Origin: Chaetomium olivaceum
Lineage: Eukaryota; Ascomycota; Sordariomycetes; Sordariales; Chaetomiaceae
DNA: 64,000 nucleotides
NCBI GenBank assembly: GCA_039881045.1
Contig: JAYWVB010000004.1
Coordinates: 620,001 to 684,000, forward strand
Reading direction: 5' to 3'
Shown: one piece after another, positions 1 through 10,311 of the stretch
How the letters are laid out: each line of letters opens with the position of its first letter
Numbering within the stretch: the first letter of the stretch is position 1
Program-made: the position numbers and the translations under genes
Notes under the pieces: model-generated
Told to the model about the DNA's origin: nothing
What the model saw: only the letters and a program-made list of their open reading frames with translations
The model's database searches: none

Positions 1-3000
1 CCCGTGATCCAGTACTACTACACCCAAATTTATCGGTAATCCCAGCGACCCGCCCATCATCAAAGGTTGCGATGACTTTCAAGGGATTGCCTTGTTCGAT
101 GTGGACCCCTACATTCCCGGCGGCTCGGGCCAGCAGTGGTACATCAACCAAAATCAGTTCTTTCGTCAAATCCGCAATTTCCGCTTTGATCTCACCGAGA
201 TGCCCGAATCAACGGCGGAGAACGACCAGGAGCTCGTGCCTACGGGAATCCACTGGCAGGTGTCTCAAGCCACTTCGCTGCAAAACCTGGCGTTTGACAT
301 GCCGACCACAAGCACCACGACTGCCGTCGGCATCTTCACCGAGAACGGTAGCGGCGGGTTTGTATCGGACCTCGAGTTCAACGGCGGCAACATCGGATGG
401 CGCGCGGGCTCGCAACAGTACACAGCCCGCAACCTGGTTTTCAACGACTGCAACACGGCCGTGCAAATGGTATGGAATTGGGGCTGGGTCTGGCATCAGA
501 TTAGGGTCAACGGCGGCTCCATTGCCTTCAACATCTCTGGCGTGGGCGGTGACACGGGCCAGGGTATTGGCAGTGTATCCATCATCGACTCCACCATAAA
601 GGACGTCGAGATTGGCGTCCTGACCAATAACCTCCCAACTTCCCCCAACATTGTGCTCGACAACACCAAGTTTGAAAACGTGGGCACCACGGTCACGGCG
701 ACAGGAGGCGGCACCCTCTTGTCAGGAAACTCGAATCTGTGGGCCACAGGCAAGCGATACAACGGCGACGAGGGCACGACACAGACGGGCGCCGTGACTG
801 GAGCCCCTGAACGAGGAGAGGGCCTGAACAATAACAATGGCTTACTCTACGTGCGTTCACGACCGAATATACGGGTCGCGATATTGATTCCTTCCTGGTT
901 GCCACCACGGATGGTGGATGTAAGAACGATGCCACGGGGGACCAAGCGTCTTGCATCAACGCGTTTCTACGGAGTGCTGTGGCCGGTCAAAAGATCGCCT
1001 ATTTCCCGGCCGGCGTGTATGCGGTGGGATCAACAGTAAACATCCCCACCGGCTCAATCGTTCTGGGCTCTCTGTGGTCGCAAATTCTCGGATCAGGCTT
1101 CTACTTCAGCGACATGAAGCACCCCAAAGTCATGGTGCAGGTCGGCAACAAGGGCGACATTGGCACGATGGAGATTGCCGACATGTTATTCTCCGTGCGG
1201 GGGGCCACAGCTGGTGCTATCCTGATGGAGTGGAACGTCGCCGCCGTGTTTCAGGGTGCGACGGCCATGTGGGATTCGCACTTTCGCGTTGGTGGCGCGA
1301 TAGGCACTGACCTTGACCTGACCACATGCCCCAAGTTCAGCAACAACGCCGAGTGCATTGCTGCCTCTCTCTTGTTTCACGTTACTCCCCAGGCCAATGG
1401 CTATTTGAGAACGTGTGGGCGTGGGTGAGCGATCACGACAACGACAAGTCCATCTATAACCAGCCCGACTCCAGCTCGACCACAAATCTCCATCTTTGCC
1501 GCCCGTGGGATGCTGATCGAGTCTAAGGGCCCGTCTTGGTTCTACGGCGGTGGCTCCGAGCACGCCATTCTCTACAACTACCTTATCAGCGAGGCAAAGA
1601 GCGTGTTCATGGGTCACATCCAGACCAAATCCCCTTATTATCAGCCCAACCCTAGGCCCCCTGCCCCTTTCCAGGCCGCCGCCAGCTTCCCCAACGACCC
1701 TGATTTTAGTCACTGTGAGGTGGCTGCCGAAGTGTGGGATGACCGGTGCAACTATGCCTGGGGTCTGCAGATCATCGATTCGGAAGATATCATGATCCAC
1801 TCAGCGGGCTTATACAGCTTCTTCAACGAGTATTACCAGGACTGCATCCCCACCCACAACTGCCAGGATCGTATCCTCGAAGTCAGGGGCTCGAAAGGGG
1901 TCGTCGTCTACAACTTGTTCACAGTGGCAACCATCAACATAGCCAGCGGCATCGACAACACCAACGTCCCGCAGGATGGCAACCAGCGAGGGTTCACGAC
2001 CGAGATTAGCGTGTGGGTGCCCCTTCCGGGAGATGATCATGTGGACATTGTGTGGGTTGGTACCGAGGTGTGGGATACGCCGACAGTGAGCTGTCCCGGC
2101 CAGTCCTGCATGCTGGTGATTCCCACTTCCTCGATGGGGTCTTCCACTACTATCCGACCAAAGAGCTATACTACCTCGTTGGAGTATGGAGGGTTTGAGA
2201 CCACCACCATCGGCGGTGTCAAAACCACCGTCTTTGTCACGACAACCACTACTCTCACCATCTCAGTGCCTTCCATTGTTACCGACGGCATGCCCTTCTC
2301 CAACGTCAACGTGTCTACTAAGGGGGCAATACCCATCACTATCCTGCCCAGCATAGACATCCCGCCAGTTGTCGTAACGTTGCCAAACGGGGAAGGCAGC
2401 GAGACTACCCGGACAGTGTCCCTTCCCCCTTGGCCGCAGATTGAGGGAGGTCCCTCCATCGTGTTTACGGATCCGGCCACCTTGCCACCCATCAGCGGAA
2501 CGGGTCTGCCCACCAGCACAACCTACTTTACTTCCATCGGTAAGCTGATAGCAGTTTCTGGGGCCACGGTGAAGACGGTGGCATTCCCAGCCTCAACGGG
2601 AGCCATCACCATCGAATGTCCCGCCACCACGTCCATGGTCTTCGCCACGCCAGCCGTTGCCGTCGCCACGACGTATACGGATAACGCGGATGTAACCTTG
2701 AACTTTGCGTGCCCGACCACGCGAGTGTTTACCTTCCTTGGTCCCACCATAGTCATGGGTACCGTGGACTGTTCTCTAGTCACAGCCTGGACGACCGGCT
2801 CCACTTCCACCACGACACCTCTACCCATATTCACATACTGGCCTCCCTACGGCCAAATTGTACCGGAGGAAGAAGAACGTGATGAACCGGAACCCGACGA
2901 AGATGGCGTTCACGCGTCCTGCAAAGTTTGGTTCTTCTTTTTCTGCCTCCCCTGGCCCGAATTCCCTATCCGCTCCTGGCACTGGATCCTCCCGCCCGAA

Positions 3001-3194
3001 ATCTACGGTCCCGGCCCCCCACCCATCGGCCTCCTCAAACTCCCGCCAGGCATAACAATCCGCGGCAAGCTCCCCGACTGGCCGCGCATCACCATCGGCC
3101 ACGACCACCGCCTAACTACGTCTTCCAAACCAGACTGCGAAACCCGCACCACCGAGGCCTGTACCACCACCAACTACGTGTCAGACGGCACCAC

Positions 3195-3214
3195 CATCCT
3201 CTGCCATCCTCTGC
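3195..3214 (+). repeat. 10-bp exact tandem duplication causing a frameshift
   Basis: CATCCTCTGC occurs twice back to back. Counting it once lets the upstream reading frame continue directly into the downstream one (TTILC followed by ETVSGCSISV). With two copies the upstream frame runs into out-of-frame sequence. Confidence 0.9.
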
Positions 3215-4102
3215 GAGACCGTGTCGGGCTGCTCCATCAGCGTGTCCGACTCCACCACCGCCGTCATCGGCACGCAGACCGCCGCGCCCGTCGGCCACTT
3301 TGGGCTCGAGCGCTGGGCCACGCAGACGCTCGGGGCCGACTACACCAACTCGGTGTACACGGCGATCGAGTCGCGGCTCGCGCGCGAGGAAGCCAGCGCG
3401 GACGGGACCACGCTGTCGTTTACGTCGGGCCCCGCGGCCGGGCCGACCTGCGGCGGCGGCGCCAGCACGGCCTGCGGCGGGACGGCCTGTTCCGGGTACT
3501 GGTGCGACCCGAGACCGGCGGGGCCGCCGCCGGGGTTTAAGGATCCCAAGGACCCCAGCTCGGACGGGTGGGAGGCGTCGACGACGACGGTTGGGCAGAC
3601 GAGCTCGACCGAGGAGCCGGGGGGCACGCCGACCACGCCGCTGACGCGGGGGCCGATCAGATGTTTTGATGAGGCGGATTTCCCGGGCCATGCCGATATC
3701 CAGTCGGGGGATCAGGATGAGTTCTCGAAGTTGTTTAGTAACCTGCGCGCACAGATGGGCGATGACGACCTGGTTGGGCCTGGGGACCCACCAATAACGC
3801 TGCGGCAGACGGACTCGCATGGGGTGAATTATGATTATTCGTGTAGCTGGGTGCCGGGGTGCGTGACCGAGGTGGACAAGCAGAGCTTTGGGTTCCCGCT
3901 AGGTTTATCGTTCGGTCACGTTACAGCGTATGTTATGGTGAGGGAGGACTATACCAAGTGTGAGTCTCTTCCCTACCTGTTCTTGATACAAGCTTGAGGA
4001 GTCAAGCTGAACTAATATTCTCCGCTAGGCGTCAACGGCGGTGTAGGCGGTTCTTGCCAAGTTGGATGTCTATTGTATACTTTTGAAGGCGGCCGAGGCG
4101 GT

Positions 4103-4107
4103 GGAGA
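4103..4107. repeat. Target-site duplication GGAGA of copia element 1 (second copy 10111-10115)
   Basis: GGAGA sits immediately before the TGTTAG start of the left LTR, and again immediately after the CCAACA end of the right LTR. Five bases is the duplication length expected of copia integrase. Confidence 0.95.
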
Positions 4108-4388
4108 TGTTAGAAACGACATTCAGATGGAAAGATGGGGAGAAAGAATTGATCGATTGTTCTGTCTATCCCCTCCTCCTCTCAGAGTTCTTCAGAGCAA
4201 GTGGCTTTATCCTAAATCTCTCCTTTGTCTCCTCAAGTTGACCCGTGGTTATCCGAGTCTTTGTGGTGCCAAATGTCATGAATCCGTTTCCGGTACCTTG
4301 TCGTTTCCGGGTGTCATGACCGTTTCCGGTGTCATTGACCGTTTCCGGTGCCATGACTTTTCAACAGTTACGTGTGGCGAATCCAACA
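4108..4388 (-). repeat. LTR of copia element 1 (3' LTR in element sense)
   Basis: The 281-bp terminal repeat matches 9828-10110. It contains four close copies of GTTTCCGG at about 4287-4355 in a rough 20-bp spacing, an internal subrepeat shared by both LTRs. One end of a TG...CA pair is mutated from TGTTGG to TGTTAG. Confidence 0.96.
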
Positions 4389-4425
4389 CACCCCCTCAGT
4401 CAACTGCCATTCTAGCAGTTGGCTG
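4389..4425 (-). other. Polypurine tract and adjacent stem-loop of copia element 1
   Basis: In element sense the bases next to the 3' LTR read TGAGGGGGTG, a short polypurine tract that would prime plus-strand synthesis. Just inside it, 4397-4407 and 4415-4425 form an 11-bp inverted repeat with one mismatch and a 7-base loop. Confidence 0.75.
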
Positions 4426-4491
4426 AATAACCTCGATCTCTCCTCCGTGGAAATAGTCTTCCAGTGCTCTAGGTCCTCGTCCTTCAGACTT

Positions 4492-7400
4492 TTAGGTTTC
4501 ACCTCTGGCGTTCAGAGCGTCTGATATATCCACCACACCGATTTGGTCTCTGAATCGTAGAAAATCGACTTCTGGCAGAGCTTTGGTGAGCCCGTCGGCT
4601 ACCATCTGCTTAGTTGGCACGTATCTGACTCGGATCTGGCCTCTTTCGGCTGCTCCTCGAAGCCAGTGGTTATGGATATCACGTGCCGCAGCTTGGTTTG
4701 TAGCGTAGCGACTTCCTTGTTTACAAGGCCAATCGTCTGCGTATTGTCGCACCAGAGTTGAACTGATCCATCGTCGAGCTCGACGCCGATCTCCTTAACT
4801 AACCGATCCGTAAAGAGGGCCTCCTTCGTGGCTTGTGCGAGGGCTAAAAGCTCTGCTTCCGTGGTTGACGTGGTTACCGTATCTTGCTTGTTGGCGCGCC
4901 AGCCAATCGTCCCTCCGAATAGCTTCACGTAACCTTGCGAGCTTCTTCGATCGATCGTGTTGTCCGCAAAGGAGGCATCACTCCACGTGGCCATACCATC
5001 CTCACCCCCGAGCTTGAGTGCAAAGTTGGCTGTGCCGAGTAGGTACTCGATCACTCGATTCGCGGCTTCTTGATGCTGAGGGCCAGGATTCAGATTGAAT
5101 CTGGTAAGGCGCGAGCAGGCGAAAGCGACGTCGGTCGTGTGATCACAGCGGCGTATAGGATGGTACCGGTTTTGCGCTGATATTCGGTAATCTGGCTGCG
5201 CGACGCGGTTCCTTCGAACGGTAGGAGCTCGACGGAGGTCATCGGTATCTTTCTTCGGCGACGTGGGCGCTGTGGGTCAACGAATCGGTTCATCTTGTTG
5301 ATATAGTCGGCTTGCGAACCAGATAATCCGCTGGATCGATCGCGAATTACTGCAACGCCCAGAAACCACTGTAGTTCACTGCCACCTTGTAGCGAGTACT
5401 GTGATCTTAGGCGACCGTCTCTGCTTGGCGGCATCCTCATTCTCCTTACGGTAGGCGACCACAATATCGTCCACGTAGAAGAAGATGATCACGCCATTCT
5501 TAATCCAGCAGCAAGGTTCGGGGTACTGGATTGAAGCCTTGGCGCGTAGGGTTGCCGTGAAGTCCTTCTGCCACAACAGGGCGACTCTCTGAGCCCATAT
5601 AACGCCTTTTGAGCTTCAAGACCATGTTTTCCTCCGAAAATCCAGGCGGAAGCTTCATAAAAACGTCGTACGGTAGCTTGGCGTGCACAAAGGCGTTGAC
5701 AACGTCCCACTGGATCAGCTCAAGGTCGAAACGAGCCGCTATCGCCATCAACGTGCGGAACGACTTCCGGCGAGGGTCGAGGCGTAGGTATTCTCGAGCG
5801 TAGTCTTAGCTTGTTGATCGCTGACTACAAGCCGTGCTTTAACCTTGATCAAGTAGCCGTGTTTGTCGAATTTGTAGGTATATACCCACATACAATCGAG
5901 GACTTGTGCGTTTTGGCAAGGCTCCGGTGGCACTTTTCGAAAGACTTCATCTCGCGATGGCTCTGCATATGGGCTTCCATACCCTCAACGAACCACTTGG
6001 CCAGCGGATGCTTCTTGAGCTCTTTATAGCCATTTGGTGGTGGTGGGAGATCTCTTCTGTGGTATTTTTCGTTAGCAAAAGTCTGAGTCATAGGGATAGA
6101 TTCCTTTGCAGTCATCATCGCGGCCTTGTGGCGAGCCAGCTGCCGATGCCTTCTTGGCGAGATTCGGCGGTAGTCAAGCTCCTTGCGCAGAGTGTGCTTA
6201 TCCACAGCCTGGCCGTTAAGAACAGCGATCTTCGCTGCATGACGTCCTGCGCTGAACGCAGCTTGCCATGCGTTGATAGAGCGAGTGTTCGCATCTATCG
6301 TAAACTTTCACTTGGCGCGTAAACGCTGCCGAATAATCCTGCTGTAGGACTCTTCCCTTCTTGAGGCATCTCACCAGCTTGGATGTTTTCAAGCGTGAGT
6401 GAGGAGAAGGCTGCTTCAAAGAGCGCCGTTGGCGGAGGAGGAGTGTTCCCAGGTGTTAGTAGCGGATCCAAAATCACGGAAGAGTACTGATCAAGTTCCT
6501 TTTCTTGAACTTCTTCTTCCGGATCCGGCGCTTCCTGCATTTCCTCGTCCTCGACGCCAGAATCGTCATGCTCCGACATCTTATCAGAGTCTTCGTGCTC
6601 TGATATCTTATCAGAGTCTTCACCCCCCACAACGATACAGTCAAGGATTGTCTCCTCATCTTCTTCTTGTGTGGTAAGGTCGTCGCTGGCCATCCGATTC
6701 TCGGCGCTCAGCGGTGGCAGAGAACACTCTTTAAGAAGTGCCTCCATTTCTTCGTTGGTAACGCTCAAAAGGTCGTCCTTGAACTGCTCCAAGCTTCCAG
6801 AAAATAGCTCATCTTCGTTGAAGCTCACATCGCGCACTCGGACGATATCGTTCGTTTTAGGGTTCCAAATCCGATAGATATTTGTCGATTCGTAGCCCAC
6901 AAGATAGCTGATCCACGCGTTGGGTCTTAGCTTGAATAACCTATCTTTCTTAAGCATAGCTTCGGTCGTCATAGCGTATGCGCGGCAACCGTAGTTCCGA
7001 AGGTGTGCAAGCTGGGGTTTCCGCTCTGGATTGGGAATTTCGTCTCTTGTGGCTAGAAAGGTGTGGAATACCTCGTATGGGGAACTCCAATCTTGTCTCT
7101 TTTTCGGCGTTCGGTTATAAAGATATACCGCAGCCTTGTAGATCTCAACCCATAGTATTTCTGGCAGACGAGCCGCAGCGCGCATGGCTTTGGCTTTCAG
7201 CTTAATCACACCCCCTGAGCGTTCTGCGCCTCCATTTTGAGCTTGCGTATTTGGCGCACAACGCTCAATCTGCATACCCTTGGACTTCCAGAAGTTTTCC
7301 AGGGCTTTGGATCGCATCAACTCGTCGTCGCACTCAATAGATTTGATCTGTAGACCATACTGGCATTCCATAGTCTCTCAGAAGTGGTTGATCGCAGCCA

Positions 7401-8348
7401 TAAGAGTGGGCGTCTTTCGTTCGGTTAGATAGAGGTCAAAGATGTATCCACTCTTCCGATCCGTAAAGAGCATAACCGAATTGAAACCCTTCTAACTCAG
7501 GGCTAGGTCGAGGAAGTCGACTGCGAATCGCTCCCCAACTTTGTGGGGTGTTTTGCGTAGCTGACGGCGGATCTTGCGCTTCGCTTTCGCTTCGCCACAC
7601 GCAGGGCATTCGTAACTGGCTGGTCCTCGTAATCTGGCTCCGGTTGCTGATACTTGTAGATGTGCGAGTGCCGCAGCACCTGGATGACCAAGACGGCCAT
7701 GCCATAGTTTGCCGGTGCCGTCGCTTGTTGGTCGACCGGTCCAGCTCGTCTTGCGATCCGTGTGGAACACTGCGTGAGCGTTGAATGCTGAATGTGGTTC
7801 GAAAGGAACGTCTTCGACCACGAATTGGCCATATTGATCGGATAGCTCGCAGAGGATTGAACCATCCTTCCTTCGTAGGCAGTTGTTTGGTGGATTGTTG
7901 TCCCAATAGAAACCCTTCTTGTGAAGCTGGCGTAGCGATACCAAGTTGCAAGCAAAGCCTTCGCAATAGGCTACGTCTTCGAGTATTAGCCACCGAGAAC
8001 CGTACTTGGCCTTAATCCTGATTATGATTCTTCTCCGTAGCCAAGGATCGGTACTTCGGTGTCGCCAGCGTAGACAGAATCTCCTGCAGGTGCCTGTCGA
8101 AGGTTCCTGAACCGTCTGGAGTTGTTGAAGATGTGGATCGTCGTACCGGAGTCCACAATCGCGGAGTTTCGAAGAGGGTAGGTGCTAGCGCTCAGAGCAG
8201 CTTTGGATCGTAAGAATCGTGATTTGGTACGTTTGTTGCGGATAGGTTTGGTTAGTGCGGCGATGAGCGCGGCCTCGGATTTGAAGACGGCGGCTAGTCA
8301 CAACATCTTCCGTCTTTCGCGCGCCTTTCTGACCTTTTCGGCGAGCTG
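4492..8348 (-). pseudogene. Degenerate copia pol (protease-integrase-RT-RNase H) of element 1
   Basis: Recognisable blocks from 5' to 3' on the minus strand are: protease with VDSGTT near 8150; the integrase zinc-binding segment (GRLGHPG and CPACGEAK, about 7590-7740); the integrase core and GKGMQ-type region with GGAERSGGV (about 7200-7370); the copia-type mid-region with YLVGYES; RT with WDVVNAF and the catalytic FFYVDDIV box (about 5460-5720); and RNase H with TTSTTEAELLAL (about 4850). In-frame stops (for example TTC TGA GAG near 7378) and several frameshifts break it up. The protease part is in the same frame as gag, separated by TAA (8349-8351) and TGA-CTA (8298-8300 then 8295-8297). 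Confidence 0.93.
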
Positions 8349-9674
8349 TTAGTCGAACTCCAGCATCTTGGCTACCCTGTCTTCAATCACAACGCTCTTG
8401 CTGTCTTCGAACCAACCTGGGGTTTCTTCGTCTGCTGAATAGGTGTAATAGCACTTGTCGAGCTTGTGGCCGTATTGCAAGCAGACCTCGCAGCGGTCTC
8501 CAGTTGATCGAGTCTTCTTAGATGGTCGTGATGGCGAGTTTTCTTTCGTACCTCGTGGTTGCCTGGCTTCCTGGTGCTCTTCCTTGCTCTGGCGGCCTCG
8601 TCGGCGGCGACTTTCTTTCGCAGACTCCTCCGGCTTGTTGGCATCCTTACCGTGGAGGACCGGAAAGCCAGCTTCGATTCTTCCACGCTTCTTGTTGTCC
8701 TTGATCTTTCCGCCAATCGCTGACTGCATTCGGGCAGCCACTTGGTTGTGTGAGAAGTTTCCTTCGAGGATGTCTTCTTCCAAGGTTGCTAGCTCGCCCA
8801 GGGCCCAGGTCTTTCCATCTCTGATCTCCTTCAAGGCGTCCGTGAGGTCATCGTACCACGAGCTAGGCGTAGCTATCTGTGGTATCTTTTGCTCGATCCC
8901 TTCGCTGACCAGGTTTTGCCAACGAATAGCCCAATCTCCTAGCCTGCGTTCGAAGTTCTTGATCTGATTCAGATGCCTCGAATATTCTGATCTGAGATCC
9001 CTGTTGATCGTCCGCTTGAACGGAAGCCACTGCTCCTTGAGTGCTTGATAGATGCCTGGTATATCCTTGCCCTTCGTGACGTGACGATAGTTCGGACCGA
9101 TGCTCTTGAGGATCCAATCGTGGAATTTGGATCTAGCAGCAGTCTTGGCGTAGTAGGTGCCCTTATTTTCTTTATAGAGTTCGAAAGCTGCCTTCCAATC
9201 CGTCTGACCGATAGCAGTGAGATCTGAGAGCTGAGTGGTCTTGGGCGTATCGGTTTCTGAATCCTCCTCTTCTTCGTGATCGCTTGTGGGTGGTGTTTGG
9301 TCATCGTCTGGATTGCTAGATTCGATTTGTGATCTTCCGGCAGTTTGGGATCTTCCGGATGTACCGGTTCTGGCAGCAGCGGCACGCCTTCGAGCGCCGT
9401 TTCGATTGACGTCTTCGGCACCAGCTCCGCTCGTCTCTGGTGGGTCGTCGTTGTTGTTGGAGCTTCGAGCAGCGCGGCGGGATTGCTTCTTCTGAAAGTC
9501 GTCGAATTGAGGTACGACTGGCTCGGTTGGCCAGGGGTTTCTCAGTCTGCGATTTGGATGGACGTAGTCAAGGATCCCAGCGTGTTTAGCTTTCTCCTCA
9601 TAGGCTTCGCTCCATTCATCCCAATTGCTAGGGTTGTTGAACTTGGCGTATTCGTCGTCGGAACCTGTGGTCAT
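8349..9674 (-). CDS. Copia gag polyprotein of element 1
   Basis: This 441-residue ORF starts at the ATG of MTTGSDDEYAKF. It has a helical capsid-like region with the W-x-x-W pattern of copia Gag near the N-terminus (NWDEWSEAYEEK), an Arg/Ser-rich middle, a basic stretch rich in KES/RRRRG, and a C-terminal CCHC zinc knuckle CEVCLQYGHKLDKC. Gag forms the cytoplasmic virus-like particle and binds element RNA. It ends in TAA; pol continues in the same frame beyond this stop and a TGA 16 codons later. The nearest in-frame ATG was chosen because the seven codons before it begin with TTG. Confidence 0.9.
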   Translation of the reverse strand: MTTGSDDEYAKFNNPSNWDEWSEAYEEKAKHAGILDYVHPNRRLRNPWPTEPVVPQFDDFQKKQSRRAARSSNNNDDPPETSGAGAEDVNRNGARRRAAAARTGTSGRSQTAGRSQIESSNPDDDQTPPTSDHEEEEDSETDTPKTTQLSDLTAIGQTDWKAAFELYKENKGTYYAKTAARSKFHDWILKSIGPNYRHVTKGKDIPGIYQALKEQWLPFKRTINRDLRSEYSRHLNQIKNFERRLGDWAIRWQNLVSEGIEQKIPQIATPSSWYDDLTDALKEIRDGKTWALGELATLEEDILEGNFSHNQVAARMQSAIGGKIKDNKKRGRIEAGFPVLHGKDANKPEESAKESRRRRGRQSKEEHQEARQPRGTKENSPSRPSKKTRSTGDRCEVCLQYGHKLDKCYYTYSADEETPGWFEDSKSVVIEDRVAKMLEFD

Positions 9675-9810
9675 AATGGCGGTTGGAAAGGTCAAAGTGG
9701 TGAAAGTGGTGGAAAATGGTAGGATCTGATTGGTCGAGAATTCTTAATAAGGTCTGAATGTCGTATCCGATGGACTTTTGGTGTAACGCAACGGCTTGTG
9801 ATCGTTGTGC

Positions 9811-9827
9811 GGAATCTGACTGTTAAT
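9811..9827 (-). other. Probable primer-binding site of element 1 (possible tRNA-Asn half)
   Basis: The plus strand next to the LTR reads CTGACTGTTAAT. This matches an anticodon arm with loop CTGTTAA, that of a tRNA-Asn(GUU), ending at tRNA position 39 just where the LTR starts. Element 2 has the equivalent register with initiator Met. The tRNA identity is inference. Confidence 0.5.
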
Positions 9828-10110
9828 TGTTGGAAACGATATTCAGATGGAAAGATGGGGAGAAAGAATTGATCGATTGTTCTGTCTATCCCCTCCTCCT
9901 CTCAGAGTTCTTCAGAGCAAGTGGCTTTATCCTAAATCTCTCCTTTGTCTCCTCAAGTTAACCCGTGGTTATCCGAGTCTTTGTGGTGCCAAAATGTCAT
10001 GAATCCGTTTCCGGTACCTTGTCAGTTTCCGGGTGTCATGACCGTTTCCGGTGTCATTGATCGTTTCCGGTGCCATGACTTTTCAACAGTTACGTGTGGC
10101 GAATCCAACA
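9828..10110 (-). repeat. LTR of copia element 1 (5' LTR in element sense)
   Basis: This 283-bp copy begins TGTTGGAAAC and ends GAATCCAACA. Against the left copy there are four transitions and two one-base A indels. Three of the four transitions are of the TpG/TpA or CpA/TpA kind expected of mild repeat-induced point mutation. Confidence 0.96.
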
Positions 10111-10311
10111 GGAGAAGCCAATCCATGTGAGGATTATAACTGCGCAGGGTGCGGGGGTCCGTTCGAAACTCCAGGATGCCAGCGGTGCTGCAATAATCGA
10201 TTCGTTTTCGCGGCCCCTGGCAACAGCAACCGCAGTACTAACAGAAACGGTACCACCTACGACGATATGAACCACTCGGTATACGCGAATCGATTTGCTC
10301 CTATATACTAG
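10111..10311 (+). pseudogene. 3' end of the GH55 gene, resumed after the copia insertion
   Basis: If the element and one GGAGA copy are left out, the frame from 4029-4107 continues without interruption into this segment: GEANPCEDYNCAGC, then GCQRCC, ending at a TAG stop at 10309-10311. The segment is Cys-rich, like the part just upstream of the insertion (KCVNGG...SCQVGC). This shows that the transposon split a formerly continuous exon near the C-terminus. Confidence 0.9.

Larger units (their letters stand above)
1..4107 (+). pseudogene. GH55 family exo-beta-1,3-glucanase, 5' part of a broken gene, truncated by window start
   Basis: The translation has the two-lobed beta-helix character of fungal GH55 glucan 1,3-beta-glucosidases: FDVDPYIPGGSGQQWY and DIDSFLVATTDGG start the two lobes, and GHIQTKSPYYQP and SWFYGGGSEH lie in the second. 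A long Thr/Ser/Pro-rich stretch and a Cys-rich C-terminal region follow. Secreted enzymes of this family release glucose from beta-1,3-glucan. The frame is broken repeatedly: an extra A in the AAA run near 28, a shift between about 840 and 875, shifts near 1400 and 1480, and an exact 10-bp tandem duplication (3195-3204 and 3205-3214). An intron fits at 3960-4028 (GTGAGT...CTAG). The last exon is then interrupted by a copia element after 4107 and resumes at 10111. Family assignment is firm. The gene cannot make the full enzyme as read. Confidence 0.88.
4108..10110 (-). mobile_element. Ty1/copia LTR retrotransposon 1 (decayed), inserted in the GH55 gene
   Basis: The 6.0-kb element is bounded by 281- and 283-bp LTRs with TGTTRG...CCAACA ends and a 5-bp duplication. 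Internal order on the minus strand is gag, protease, integrase, reverse transcriptase, RNase H, which is the Ty1/copia order (integrase before RT). gag is open. pol is split by stops and frameshifts, so the copy is not autonomous. The LTRs differ at four transitions and two single-base indels, so it is older than the copy at 17608. It lies antisense to the host gene. Codons and domains resemble those of element 2, but the sequences are clearly diverged, so this is a different family. Confidence 0.97.
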
